Shown here one piece after another: positions 20,511 through 28,313 of a stretch of DNA of 29,963 nt. The notes under the pieces were generated by a model that saw only the letters and a program-made list of their open reading frames with translations, had not been told where the DNA came from and did not search any database. Source of the stretch: SVQP01 sp045652835. Its GTDB lineage: Bacteria > Bacillota > Clostridia > Oscillospirales > CAG-272. The number at the start of each line of letters is the position of its first letter. Position 1 is the first letter of the stretch. Location of the stretch: NCBI GenBank assembly GCA_045652835.1, contig JAZOLE010000084.1:1-29963 (forward strand). Reading direction: 5' to 3'. Both the position numbers and the translations under genes were made by a program.

Positions 20511-22994
20511 GTGCCGGAAAACAAAAGACTTTTATTTCTCACAGATACTAAAGCGTCATTAGATTATGTATCCAAAAGCAGTCCGGCATCAAAAAACTTT
20601 CCAACAAGAGAAAATCCTTTTCAGCATGCAGCTTTTATAAGCCGGAGAATACAAGAGTGTCAAAGACAATCTGGTAGTCGTCCAACCAACTTAACCCAAG
20701 AACAAGTTGCTGCTATCCATTATAAAGATGGTATGTATCTTGAGTTTTCAGGATCTCAAAACTATGATTTGGCGATTAAGAGCCTTGAAAATATATCAAG
20801 CGGCATTAGATTGCTTAATGTAAAAAATGAAAATGACACGATAAAAGCAACTGTATATGTTCCAAATGGAAAAGAATCGTTGTTTTTAAAGAAAGTAGAG
20901 GCATATGCAGAATCCAGCTCTTCGGGTAACAAACTAAAACACAATGACCTAATAAGCGGCATCGAAAATATTCGATTGGCGGTTTTGGAATCATTTTGGT
21001 TTGGTAAGTTTGAGTACATGCCGACAGAAAATACCGCTGTGTGGTGCGAAGTGTGGTTGCGCTATGACTCAAAGACCTCTACGGATGAAGTAATGAGCAA
21101 TTTTGCAGCTCAATGTACTGCATTTAACATTACTCTTGATGAGAAAACTATCATCTTCCCAGAACGCTTAGTAGCGCTTGTTCGAGCCGATCGAAACCAA
21201 TTAATAAATCTGATTTCCGCCTGCGCTTATCTTGCGGAAATACGAAGAGCACCGGAATTGGCAACATTTTTTGATGAATTACCTCGGAGCGAACAGCAAG
21301 AATGGTGTGAAGACCTCCTCAATAGAACTATACAAACTGAGTCAAACTCAACGATTTGTATTTTAGATACCGGTGTCCAAAAAGATCACCCGCTAATAGC
21401 TCCATATATTCCCACACAGTGCGTTCAAGCTGTTGATCCTTCTTGGAATTCTTCAGACTTAGACGGCCATGGCACAGGAATGGCTGGGATAGCTATATAC
21501 CGCGATCTTGTAGAGCGTCTTTCAAGTAGAGAAAATATTGAGATTGCTCATAAAGTGGAATCTATAAAGATTTTACCGGATGTTGGTGCAAATGCACCTC
21601 AACTCTATGGCGCGATCACCAGACAGGCTGTATCGTTAGCTGAAATTGAGAACCCGAGAGCTGAAAGAGCTATCTGTATGGCGGTGACATCAGATGAGTA
21701 TAATACAGAGGATGGAACTCCTACATCTTGGTCTGCCGCAGTTGATTCTATTACTTCGGGAGATGAAGAAGGCGGTATAAAACGTTTGTTTTTTATCAGC
21801 GCCGGAAATGTTAATCCACTTGCACTGCAGGAAGCAGGCTACCCCAACACCAACACCCTGCATAGCGTGCAAAGTCCCGGACAAGCCTGGAATGCTATTA
21901 CGGTTGGTGGATATAGCGACAATATAGAAATCAACGATCCAACTTTTTCAGGCTTTTCTCCCGTATCTGATGCCATAAATTTGTCTCCATACAGTTCTAC
22001 CTCTGTTCTGTGGAATAAAAAATGGCCTGTCAAGCCTGAGATATTACTGAACGCCGGAAATGTAGCCACTAACGGAAGCGACTTTACTGATTGTCCCGAC
22101 TTATCGTTATTGACAACCTCCAATGATATTCGTAGACACTTGTTCACACTAACTAATGGGACAAGTCCTGCCACCGCAGAAGCATCGTGGATGGCTGCGC
22201 AATTGTTCAAAGAATATCCCAATATTTGGCCAGAAACAGTACGAGCTCTGCTAATTCATTCCGCAAATTGGACCGAGCAAATGCAAAACAGTTTCAACAA
22301 CGATGATAAGAAGACAACAGGAAGACGCAATTTGTTAAGATCCTGCGGTTATGGTATTCCTTCTTTGGACAAGGCTTTATGGTGTAAAAACAATTCAGTC
22401 AACATGGTCGTTGAAGGTGAACTTCAGCCCTTCAAAAAAGAAGGTAGCCGTATAGCTATGAAGGAAATGCATCTGCACGAATTTCCTTGGCCTACAGAAG
22501 TATTGGAGACGTTGGGAGACACAGCTGTCCGTTTGCGTATTACGCTATCATACTTCATTGAGCCCGGACCGGGTGAAATCGGTTGGAAAGATAGATATAG
22601 ATATCCTTCATGCAATTTAAGATTTGATCTCATAAACAACGACGAAGATCTCAAGGATTTCCAGAAAAGAGTCAATGTAAAAATGCGTGGAGAAGATAGA
22701 ACAGATAGCGGCGAAGGTTCAAGTGGTAGCGGTAGATGGTATTTAGGAACTGAGAATCGTGATGTTGGATCAATACATTCTGATTTTATTGATTCTTCTG
22801 CCGTGGAATTGTGCAATGCCAAATACATAGCGGTTTATCCCGTTATCGGTTGGTGGAGAGAGCGTCCTCACCTCGGTAAGTTTAACAGGAAAATCCGCTA
22901 TTCCTTGGTTGTATCACTTGAAACACCGGAAATTGGAGCAGACTTATATACGCCAATCATTGCAAAAATTGCTGCTGCTATTCCGACCTCGTAA
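20511..22994 (+). CDS. ietS: Subtilisin-like protease of IetAS-type defence pair, 827 aa
   Basis: The S8 catalytic set is complete: Asp286 (CILDTG), His320 (LDGHGTGMAG), oxyanion Asn433 (ISAGN) and Ser552 (NGTSPATAEASW). About 280 residues precede the protease domain and may be a pro- or recognition domain; about 250 follow. There is no signal peptide, so it acts in the cytoplasm, unlike most subtilases. The GTG start at 20511 uses AAGGAGG at the end of the ATPase gene. In IetAS the protease is the toxic effector and depends on IetA; both partners are needed for phage protection. All active-site residues here are intact, so the system is probably functional. It ends in the strong terminator at 23039. 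Confidence 0.87.
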   Translation: MPENKRLLFLTDTKASLDYVSKSSPASKNFPTRENPFQHAAFISRRIQECQRQSGSRPTNLTQEQVAAIHYKDGMYLEFSGSQNYDLAIKSLENISSGIRLLNVKNENDTIKATVYVPNGKESLFLKKVEAYAESSSSGNKLKHNDLISGIENIRLAVLESFWFGKFEYMPTENTAVWCEVWLRYDSKTSTDEVMSNFAAQCTAFNITLDEKTIIFPERLVALVRADRNQLINLISACAYLAEIRRAPELATFFDELPRSEQQEWCEDLLNRTIQTESNSTICILDTGVQKDHPLIAPYIPTQCVQAVDPSWNSSDLDGHGTGMAGIAIYRDLVERLSSRENIEIAHKVESIKILPDVGANAPQLYGAITRQAVSLAEIENPRAERAICMAVTSDEYNTEDGTPTSWSAAVDSITSGDEEGGIKRLFFISAGNVNPLALQEAGYPNTNTLHSVQSPGQAWNAITVGGYSDNIEINDPTFSGFSPVSDAINLSPYSSTSVLWNKKWPVKPEILLNAGNVATNGSDFTDCPDLSLLTTSNDIRRHLFTLTNGTSPATAEASWMAAQLFKEYPNIWPETVRALLIHSANWTEQMQNSFNNDDKKTTGRRNLLRSCGYGIPSLDKALWCKNNSVNMVVEGELQPFKKEGSRIAMKEMHLHEFPWPTEVLETLGDTAVRLRITLSYFIEPGPGEIGWKDRYRYPSCNLRFDLINNDEDLKDFQKRVNVKMRGEDRTDSGEGSSGSGRWYLGTENRDVGSIHSDFIDSSAVELCNAKYIAVYPVIGWWRERPHLGKFNRKIRYSLVVSLETPEIGADLYTPIIAKIAAAIPTS

Positions 22995-23038
22995 TAAACA
23001 CTTTAGACTTTTGCGCCTAAAAAAGAACCACATTTCTA

Positions 23039-23070
23039 AGGCCTGATGAATTTGAATCATCAGGCCTTTT
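23039..23070 (+). terminator. Terminator after the subtilase gene
   Basis: AGGCCTGATGA (23039-23049) pairs with TCATCAGGCCT (23057-23067), followed by TTT. It is a perfect 11-bp stem. Confidence 0.9.
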
Positions 23071-23258
23071 GCATTCACCAAAAGGACTGCGATATTGACC
23101 CCAAAGAGATAGGGTTTCGATACAATATGATGGAGATAAGTTCGCGTTGGATATAAATTTTGGCAAAAAAGCAAGATTTCGCGTGAACTTTTGAAAAAAA
23201 TAACTGCGGGGATGCCTCCAACCTAAAAGCGAGAGAGGAGTTGGAGGATATAACAAAT

Positions 23259-23290
23259 AGCCCTCGCCCATTTTGGAGCGAGGGCTTTCT
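23259..23290 (+). terminator. Hairpin, probable terminator
   Basis: AGCCCTCGC (23259-23267) pairs with GCGAGGGCT (23278-23286), followed by TTCT. The loop is 10 bases. There is no gene immediately upstream on the plus strand, so it may act on read-through or on an unrecognised RNA. Confidence 0.6.
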
Positions 23291-23299
23291 CACCCCTCA

Positions 23300-23327
23300 A
23301 AAAGCGCGTCTCTGTAGTCAAAGAAAA
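23300..23327. repeat. GTAGTCAAAGAAAA repeat, middle copy
   Basis: The 14-base word GTAGTCAAAGAAAA occurs at 8300-8313, 23314-23327 and 23794-23807, always in non-coding sequence at the borders of the cargo block. The two right-hand copies continue with a purine-rich GGCTC(T/G)CG. Confidence 0.6.
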
Positions 23328-23541
23328 GGCTCTCGGCGCAAACGTGGTTTGTGAGTATGAAATGTACCAAACCAAACATCAAACACAGAATTGCATTTTT
23401 GATACTCAAATTTACAGTTTCCTTTTTCAGCCTTCCGTGCAAACAGTTCGAAAACACGCAAAAAGCATTGAAAATAAAGCCTTTTGTGCTATTTCGTGTA
23501 AAATCGTGATTTCGGATAAATGGTAGAGAGTATTCTCAGAA

Positions 23542-23766
23542 CTAACCATGCCGACACTTTGTCGGTTAGCTCACAATACTTTCCTCCTGTCTGCATTTCA
23601 ACGCCTCATTTTGAGGCGTTGAAACCAAAGCAAGACCTCATTTTAAGGTCTTGAAGACAAACCGCTATTTTCAAGTCCTCATTTTGAGGACTTGATACGG
23701 AAATCAAAGCGACAAAGTGTCGCCTTGATGAGGCCATCCCACCGAGCGGACAAAATGTCCACCCGG
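23542..23766. repeat. Array of six consecutive hairpins
   Basis: Six stem-loops lie in 225 bases. H1 23542-23569 (CCGACA/TGTCGG). H2 23596-23624, a perfect 13-bp stem with loop TTT. H3 23631-23653 (CAAGACCT/AGGTCTTG). H4 23671-23695, a perfect 11-bp stem with loop TTT. H5 23704-23728 (11 bp, one mismatch, loop AAG). H6 23748-23760 (GGACA/TGTCC, loop AAA). H2-H4 share a CCTCATTTT core; H1, H5 and H6 share GACA...TGTC. Stem sequences differ while loop and size are kept. The array lies 215 bases upstream of the 967-aa gene. Confidence 0.85.
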
Positions 23767-23793
23767 AGATGAAACCGCAAATATTGAGGTTCA

Positions 23794-23807
23794 GTAGTCA
23801 AAGAAAA
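23794..23807. repeat. GTAGTCAAAGAAAA repeat, right copy
   Basis: This is an exact copy of the 14-base word at 8300 and 23314, directly after the hairpin array. Confidence 0.6.
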
Positions 23808-23870
23808 AGGCTCGCGGGGGATTTTGCCTTTTTCCCCCTTTGTCCGAAATCTGCAAAGGCAGCCTTCAAC

Positions 23871-23885
23871 GGTCCAAATTGGACC
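23871..23885. promoter_or_regulatory. Palindromic operator candidate
   Basis: GGTCCAA-A-TTGGACC is a perfect 7-bp inverted repeat around one base, 35 bases upstream of the -35 element of the 967-aa gene. It is the size of a site for a dimeric HTH regulator. Confidence 0.5.
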
Positions 23886-23920
23886 ATTGATTTCTCCGCC
23901 CGGAATTCACAAAGAGTTCC

Positions 23921-23949
23921 TTGAAAAAAGTCGCAAAATATGGTAAAAT
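23921..23949 (+). promoter_or_regulatory. Promoter of the 967-aa gene
   Basis: TTGAAA (23921-23926) and TAAAAT (23944-23949), a 17-base spacer, TG at 23941-23942. The ATG is 30 bases downstream. Confidence 0.75.
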
Positions 23950-23979
23950 AGAAGCATCACAGAAGAAGGAGGTGTTACG

Positions 23980-26883
23980 ATGGCGACAAAGAAAAAATAT
24001 GAAAGCATGCGCATCATGTCCCTTGAAGGTAGCGTGCTGTATAAAAACGAGGGATTTACCGCCCTCAAGAACGGAAAGCCGGATCCCGATGCTTTCAGAG
24101 GAATGCTTGACGAGAGCCTTGACACGCTCAAGCTCAAGGAAGTATATAAAAAGCACGAGGACGAGATCGGCTATCCCTATCTCGATGGCAAGAAGCTATT
24201 CTGCCGCGCTGTTGTGAACCTTTCCTTCAACCGCGCGGTCAAGCTGTACGAGTCCTACGGCAACCGCTACGTTCTGAACGGTTACACCGTGACCGACGAG
24301 GATATGCAAGACCACGCCTGCGTCTGCATAGTAAACGGCAGCCCTATGCTGATCGCCATAGAGGTATCCTACAAGGATAAGGACGGCTATGCCCCCGTGG
24401 AAGAACCGATCCCGGATGCTCTCCTCGGTAAGTACTTCAAATACGATGCCGAAACGCGCTCGTACAAGCGAAGCGACAAGACCATTCCCTCCGACGTGAC
24501 CTGTCAGGAGATCCGTGAACACCTCTATACCCACGGCTTCGATATCGACGGCGTTCACTACGTTCGATATAAAAGAAGCGCGGGCGCAAGCCGTAACGGT
24601 AAATGCCTCTTTATCGCAGAGCCTCTCTATGCCGATATGATGGCGTGGAGCTCCTGCGACCTCTCTGCCGATACCGCCTCCGACCAAGCCTCTTGGCAGG
24701 CATATACCGCGCTGACCCTCAGTAGCATCGAGAACACCATCGAACTTCCCAAGAAAGCCATCCTCGTCATCCGTGACCGCGTCAGTCGCTTCACGGCAGA
24801 TGCTGTTTGCGTGAAGGAAACCGAAACGCACGATCTTATGGCAGAGGAAGAAGAAACCGAGGTTGAGAACGTGATCTGGGACGGCGAGGCACTTCTTGAT
24901 GCCGGCGTATTCCTTGAAAACGGATACAACGAACATGGTATGATGCTCCTTCGTAACCGCTTCTTCAAGACCTGCGCCTTCAACACCAACCTGCAGGATT
25001 GGTTCTTCGACAACGATATCACCGAGATCAGCCAGCTCGCAGGATATACCACGGCGAGAAAAATCGAGGATATCAAGCTGGTCGTTACCGAGAGCAGCAT
25101 CAAATACTTTAAGTTTATGCCAAAAGATATGCCTCTTGCGGAAAAATGCAAGCGGTGGCTGGATGCTATGTACGAGGGCAAGAACAACTCCACCTTCGGC
25201 GTGGTCAAGGCAGACCACGATGCTCCGCTGATGGATGGCAGAATGGCCTACACCAATTATCAGCTCCTCAACACCCTCGGTCTTACCCGTGAAGGTATCG
25301 GAAAGCTCCTCGAGCCTTCCTTCGACTACCTGCAGGCGATGCTGAACAAGTCTCCCTTTCTGCGTTATCAGATCAATATGACCACCGACCACGCAACGAT
25401 TGCCGAGAAAGAGCTACCTGACCTTGCCAAATACCGTCGGGATACCGTTCTCGATATGAGCTGTCGAACTCCATTGTTCGAGCAGACCGAGTTCTACAAA
25501 TCCTTCCGAAGCGATACCACCAAGTGTTTTAAGAAAAGGCTGAAGAAAGGAAGGGTTGCCGTCTGCGGTAACTACGAGGTTCTGTTCGGCAACGCCTATG
25601 AATTCCTTGTGGCACTCACCGACGAGGACTACGAGCCAACCGAATCCTTCTCACTTGACGATGGGCAGGGCTGCACCGTGGGATTCGCTCACGGCGACAC
25701 CGTGCTCTGCGCCCGAAGCCCTCACATCACCATGGGCAATCTCTACCTCGCAGAGAACGCGCATTGCTATGACCTTCTGCGGTACTTCAATCTCACGCCC
25801 AACATCATTTGCGTGAATGCGATTGAAAGCAATATCCAGCAGAGGCTCAACGGTTGCGATTACGACTCCGACTCCATGCTCGTCACCAATGACGAATGGA
25901 TCGTAAACGGTGTGGTCAACGCATACGATATTCTCAAAGTTCCCGTATGCAAGGCAGAGCCTGTCGGTAAGACCGATTACGTCAACACACCGAGAAGCCT
26001 TGCAAAGCTCGACCAGACCATCGCAAAGAATAAGATTGGAGAGATCGTCAACCTCTCGCAGTTCCTCAACTGTTTACTTTGGGATGCCTACGTGACAGGA
26101 GAGAGCGAATACCATCCCTTGGATATCTACCGTGACATCTGCGTCCTCGCCGTCATGTCAGGCATGGAGATAGATAAGGCAAAGCGTTTGTATTCTGCCG
26201 ACTCCACCAAGGTGCTCTCACGCCTGCGCCATTACCGTCAGAACTTCAAAAAGAATAACGGCGGTAATCTCCCTGCGTTTTATAAATTCATCGTGGGAGA
26301 TGAGAGCGCGGACGTTGGCGAAAACACCGCCAAACTCGAAGCCCCCATGTCCTTCGTTCACGATGCGGTAGCCGCCTTCCCCGGCAGAGCAGCTTACACC
26401 AAGACGCTCTCTCTGTCAGATCTCTTTGAGCTTGATGCAAGCGATGCAGGCGCAAACGATACCCACAAGAAGCAGAACATTATCAAAGCGGTCACGGAGG
26501 CTCATACCAAGATCACGGCGATGCAAACTTCCATGAAGGATGCCGACGATGACGAAAAGCTCATCCTCTGCGATGAGGCAAACGAGGTCTACCAAGCCTG
26601 CCTCAAAATCGTCTCCAAGAATGTGGCGAACGACCATATCCTCTGCATGCTTCTTGACGAGATCGACCATCCCGACAAATCGAAATACGATATCAAGTCG
26701 GCGCGGTATCTGCTCTTCGCAAGCCTGCTCTATGAGGACAGCCGCAGGCTTCTTTCCAAGATCAAAACCGTCGAGGGCTTCGAGCCTTACGACCTCGTCA
26801 GAGTGGATCCCGAAATCGTTCCCGAAGGATACCGCACGGAAAACATCTACGGTTTTCCTCACGGACATCTGCTGATCAAATAA
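23980..26883 (+). CDS. Two-barrel RNA-polymerase-like protein, 967 aa
   Basis: Residues 619-639 read as LNGCDYDSDSMLV flanked by QQR and TND. D627-Y-D629-S-D631 followed by S-M-L-V aligns with NADFDGDQMAV of the RNA polymerase beta' subunit and with the DxDGD motif of QDE-1/RDR-type and YonO polymerases. About 45 residues before it, VLCARSPHITMGNLYL (575-590) matches VLLNRAPTLHRLGIQA of beta' and the RNPC/RSPC..PGD motif of eukaryotic RdRPs, at the expected distance. KKGRVAVCGNY (522-532) may be the basic strand of the other barrel. The Gly of DxDGD is Ser here. The N-terminal 500 residues are unassigned. ATG 23980 follows AAGGAGGTG. It heads the element backbone before mobilization genes. 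Possible jobs are an element-specific transcriptase or a transfer/replication primase. Motif match is strong; activity is inferred. Confidence 0.75.
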   Translation: MATKKKYESMRIMSLEGSVLYKNEGFTALKNGKPDPDAFRGMLDESLDTLKLKEVYKKHEDEIGYPYLDGKKLFCRAVVNLSFNRAVKLYESYGNRYVLNGYTVTDEDMQDHACVCIVNGSPMLIAIEVSYKDKDGYAPVEEPIPDALLGKYFKYDAETRSYKRSDKTIPSDVTCQEIREHLYTHGFDIDGVHYVRYKRSAGASRNGKCLFIAEPLYADMMAWSSCDLSADTASDQASWQAYTALTLSSIENTIELPKKAILVIRDRVSRFTADAVCVKETETHDLMAEEEETEVENVIWDGEALLDAGVFLENGYNEHGMMLLRNRFFKTCAFNTNLQDWFFDNDITEISQLAGYTTARKIEDIKLVVTESSIKYFKFMPKDMPLAEKCKRWLDAMYEGKNNSTFGVVKADHDAPLMDGRMAYTNYQLLNTLGLTREGIGKLLEPSFDYLQAMLNKSPFLRYQINMTTDHATIAEKELPDLAKYRRDTVLDMSCRTPLFEQTEFYKSFRSDTTKCFKKRLKKGRVAVCGNYEVLFGNAYEFLVALTDEDYEPTESFSLDDGQGCTVGFAHGDTVLCARSPHITMGNLYLAENAHCYDLLRYFNLTPNIICVNAIESNIQQRLNGCDYDSDSMLVTNDEWIVNGVVNAYDILKVPVCKAEPVGKTDYVNTPRSLAKLDQTIAKNKIGEIVNLSQFLNCLLWDAYVTGESEYHPLDIYRDICVLAVMSGMEIDKAKRLYSADSTKVLSRLRHYRQNFKKNNGGNLPAFYKFIVGDESADVGENTAKLEAPMSFVHDAVAAFPGRAAYTKTLSLSDLFELDASDAGANDTHKKQNIIKAVTEAHTKITAMQTSMKDADDDEKLILCDEANEVYQACLKIVSKNVANDHILCMLLDEIDHPDKSKYDIKSARYLLFASLLYEDSRRLLSKIKTVEGFEPYDLVRVDPEIVPEGYRTENIYGFPHGHLLIK

Positions 26884-26898
26884 CAAAACAACACCCAT

Positions 26899-26931
26899 GA
26901 GTGTCGAGAAATTCTCTCGGCACTCTTTTTT
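26899..26931 (+). terminator. Terminator of the polymerase-like gene
   Basis: GAGTGTCGAGA (26899-26909) pairs with TCTCGGCACTC (26915-26925) with one G-U, followed by TTTTTTATT. Confidence 0.9.
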
Positions 26932-26955
26932 ATTCCCAATGAAAGGAGATTTTTA

Positions 26956-27396
26956 TTGCACCATTATCAAAACAAACGTGACAACCCCGGCGATTTCTTT
27001 CCGATGCCCAAAGCCGCCTTTCGGCTGGGGCTTGATTCGGGAGAGATCGCCGTTCTCGCATTCCTTATGTACTGCGAGGACAGAAAAACCTACCAGTGCC
27101 ATCCGAGCTACAACACCATCGGAAGCGCTGTCGGTATGAGCAATAACACTGTCAAGAAATACGTGGACAGGCTTGAACGCAAGGGCTTCATCTACACCGA
27201 GCCAACGATGGTTCGGACACGTGACGGCAGAGCTCATAACGGTAGCCTCCTCTATACGCTTCAACCGATACAGCCTATAGAGGAAGCATACTTCGAGCGA
27301 CAGCTCCGAGAGGTTGAGTCGCGGATGCACTTCAATAACGCTATGAAAAAATTCGAGAAGAAAGGAGGTAGAGTGAATGAAGCAGTCGATGTATAA
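26956..27396 (+). CDS. Winged-helix DNA-binding protein, 146 aa
   Basis: The start is TTG 26956 after AAAGGAGA. The protein carries a helix-turn-helix at about 49-80: CHPSYNTIGSAVGMSNNTVKKYV is the two helices and DRLERKGFIYTE the wing. It is the HTH_36/replication-initiator-like type found on plasmids and conjugative elements. Residues 1-45 (FFPMPKAAFRLGLDSGEIAVLAFLMY) match the usual first helices of this type. The last 20 residues overlap the next gene. It could control the element's replication or mobilization genes, or initiate replication; with only one wHTH domain, regulation is more likely. Confidence 0.8.
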   Translation: MHHYQNKRDNPGDFFPMPKAAFRLGLDSGEIAVLAFLMYCEDRKTYQCHPSYNTIGSAVGMSNNTVKKYVDRLERKGFIYTEPTMVRTRDGRAHNGSLLYTLQPIQPIEEAYFERQLREVESRMHFNNAMKKFEKKGGRVNEAVDV

Positions 27397-27598
27397 GAAC
27401 CGAGATGAGCTTCCCATGTTCCTCACCGTAATGGACGTGGCAGGTCTCCTCGGCATCTCCCGTGCCAGTGCTTACGAGCTGGTGCGAGAGGAAAACTTCC
27501 CCAAGCTCAAGATCGTTCAGGGCAGAACCATCATCCCCCGTGACAGGCTCCTTGAATGGCTGGATGAGCAGACGAGATACGACAGAGCTCCACGGTGA
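27377..27598 (+). CDS. Excisionase-like HTH protein, 73 aa
   Basis: This is a small MerR/HTH_17-type DNA-binding protein: FLTVMDVAGLLGISRASAYELV (15-36) is the helix-turn-helix, and GRTIIPRDRLLEWLDEQ (49-65) the following wing and helix. Proteins of this size and motif are annotated as excisionase-family on integrative elements and direct the integrase towards excision, or act as small regulators. ATG 27377 follows AAAGGAGGTAGAG inside the end of the preceding gene (20-base overlap), so they are co-translated. No integrase is adjacent, which is unusual for a true Xis. Confidence 0.8.
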   Translation: MKQSMYKNRDELPMFLTVMDVAGLLGISRASAYELVREENFPKLKIVQGRTIIPRDRLLEWLDEQTRYDRAPR

Positions 27599-27632
27599 GC
27601 GCAACAATAAGTGAACCGTGTACCGTCCAATA

Positions 27633-27660
27633 TGGGGGCTTTTCAAGCCCCTATTTTTTT
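27633..27660 (+). terminator. Terminator after the excisionase-like gene
   Basis: GGGGGCTT pairs with AAGCCCCT (about 27635-27652) across a 4-base loop and is followed by a run of seven T. Confidence 0.85.
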
Positions 27661-27803
27661 AGCAGGATAAAGCCATGTCTAATCGCCATGGCAGACCACA
27701 TCGCACGGCAACGCCGAGCGAGGAAAAAGCACGGTGTAACAAGGCTTTTTGCAGATTGATGACGAATCGCAAAAGAATAGCCTTCATGTCTGCCGTGTGC
27801 CAA

Positions 27804-27835
27804 TTTTGGGGTAAAACAGTCTGAAAACCCCAAAA
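27804..27835. repeat. 9-bp inverted repeat near the oriT candidate
   Basis: TTTTGGGGT (27804-27812) pairs with ACCCCAAAA (27827-27835), loop 14 bases. It lies 5 bases before the oriT-like hairpin and may be a binding site for the MobC-like or relaxase protein. Confidence 0.55.
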
Positions 27836-27839
27836 AATC

Positions 27840-27882
27840 AAGGTGTAGCAACGCAGTTTTGGATGTCTGCTTGCGGCACCTT
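27840..27882. other. Candidate oriT hairpin
   Basis: The outer arms AAGGTG/CACCTT and inner GCAA(c)GCAG/CTGCTTGC form an imperfect stem with loop TTTTGGATGT. An imperfect inverted repeat just upstream of mobC and a MOBP-type relaxase gene is the usual place and form of an origin of transfer. GTGTAGCAACGC also resembles oriT cores of MobC/MobA mobilizable plasmids of Bacillota (recalled). The nic site cannot be placed from sequence alone. Confidence 0.55.
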
Positions 27883-27915
27883 TAAAAATTTATGAAACCA
27901 TGAGGTAAAAAACAC

Positions 27916-28299
27916 ATGAGTAATAATAATCAAAATTTATCCGCAAAAGGCGTAAGCCTTACCCATTCTCAATGGGAACGTTGCGACCGTCTCACTGAGC
28001 GGTACGGCAAAAAGTCCCGCAATTTATTCATCCGTGAAGCCGTGGATTTCTATTGCGCGTGGCTGGAAAAGGAGCATATGGAACGCTTTCTTCTGCCTTC
28101 TCTCGAGTCGGTAATGGACTCCAAAATCAAGGACAGCGAAGGAAGAATCCGAAACGTTGAGTTCAAAATGGCAACTCAGATCGCTATGCTCACCGAGCTT
28201 CTCGCCGAGTATTTGAATTATTCCGACGAGGATCTGGACCGTCTTCGTGCCGATGCCATCCGTCATTTGAAGGAAACCAACGGCTCCTTCCGCTTCTGA
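27916..28299 (+). CDS. MobC-like mobilization accessory protein, 127 aa
   Basis: The N-terminal part (KGVSLTHSQWERCDRLTERYGKKSRNLFIREAVDFYCAW) has the strand-helix-helix layout of a ribbon-helix-helix DNA-binding protein. The second half is a long charged helix, about 55-95, then a short acidic C-terminus. Such proteins bind oriT beside the relaxase and help to assemble the relaxosome. GAGG lies 11 bases before ATG 27916. The relaxase gene follows 14 bases after its stop, so the two form one operon directly downstream of the oriT candidate. The family name rests on layout and context rather than a signature motif. Confidence 0.72.
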   Translation: MSNNNQNLSAKGVSLTHSQWERCDRLTERYGKKSRNLFIREAVDFYCAWLEKEHMERFLLPSLESVMDSKIKDSEGRIRNVEFKMATQIAMLTELLAEYLNYSDEDLDRLRADAIRHLKETNGSFRF

Positions 28300-28313
28300 T
28301 TTCGAGGTGAACC

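Larger units (their letters stand above)
23071..23541. other. Intergenic element sequence without a supported gene
   Basis: Both strands have only short frames without ribosome sites. Visible items are CCTCCAAC/GTTGGAGG (an 8-bp inverted repeat around 23215-23248), the hairpin at 23259-23286, and GTAGTCAAAGAAAA at 23314-23327. The minus-strand frames that span the terminator at 23039 are artefacts of its palindrome. Confidence 0.5.
27599..27915. other. Non-coding region between xis-like gene and mobC
   Basis: No gene is supported. The region holds a terminator (27633-27660), a 9-bp stem TTTTGGGGT/ACCCCAAAA (27804-27835) and an oriT-like hairpin (27840-27882), then AT-rich sequence up to the ATG at 27916, whose ribosome site is GAGGTAAAA. 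Confidence 0.6.

Noticed and set aside
23017..23293. Overlapping minus-strand frames of 70-85 aa
   Set aside because: They read across the terminator palindrome at 23039, lack ribosome sites and are in three competing frames; no coding signal.
23542..23766. Possible CRISPR array
   Set aside because: The repeats are palindromic, differ in stem sequence and have no constant repeat/unique spacer pattern; no cas genes are nearby.
24196..25392. 398-aa minus-strand frame
   Set aside because: It lies fully inside the polymerase-like gene, without a ribosome site or recognisable motif; a codon-bias shadow.
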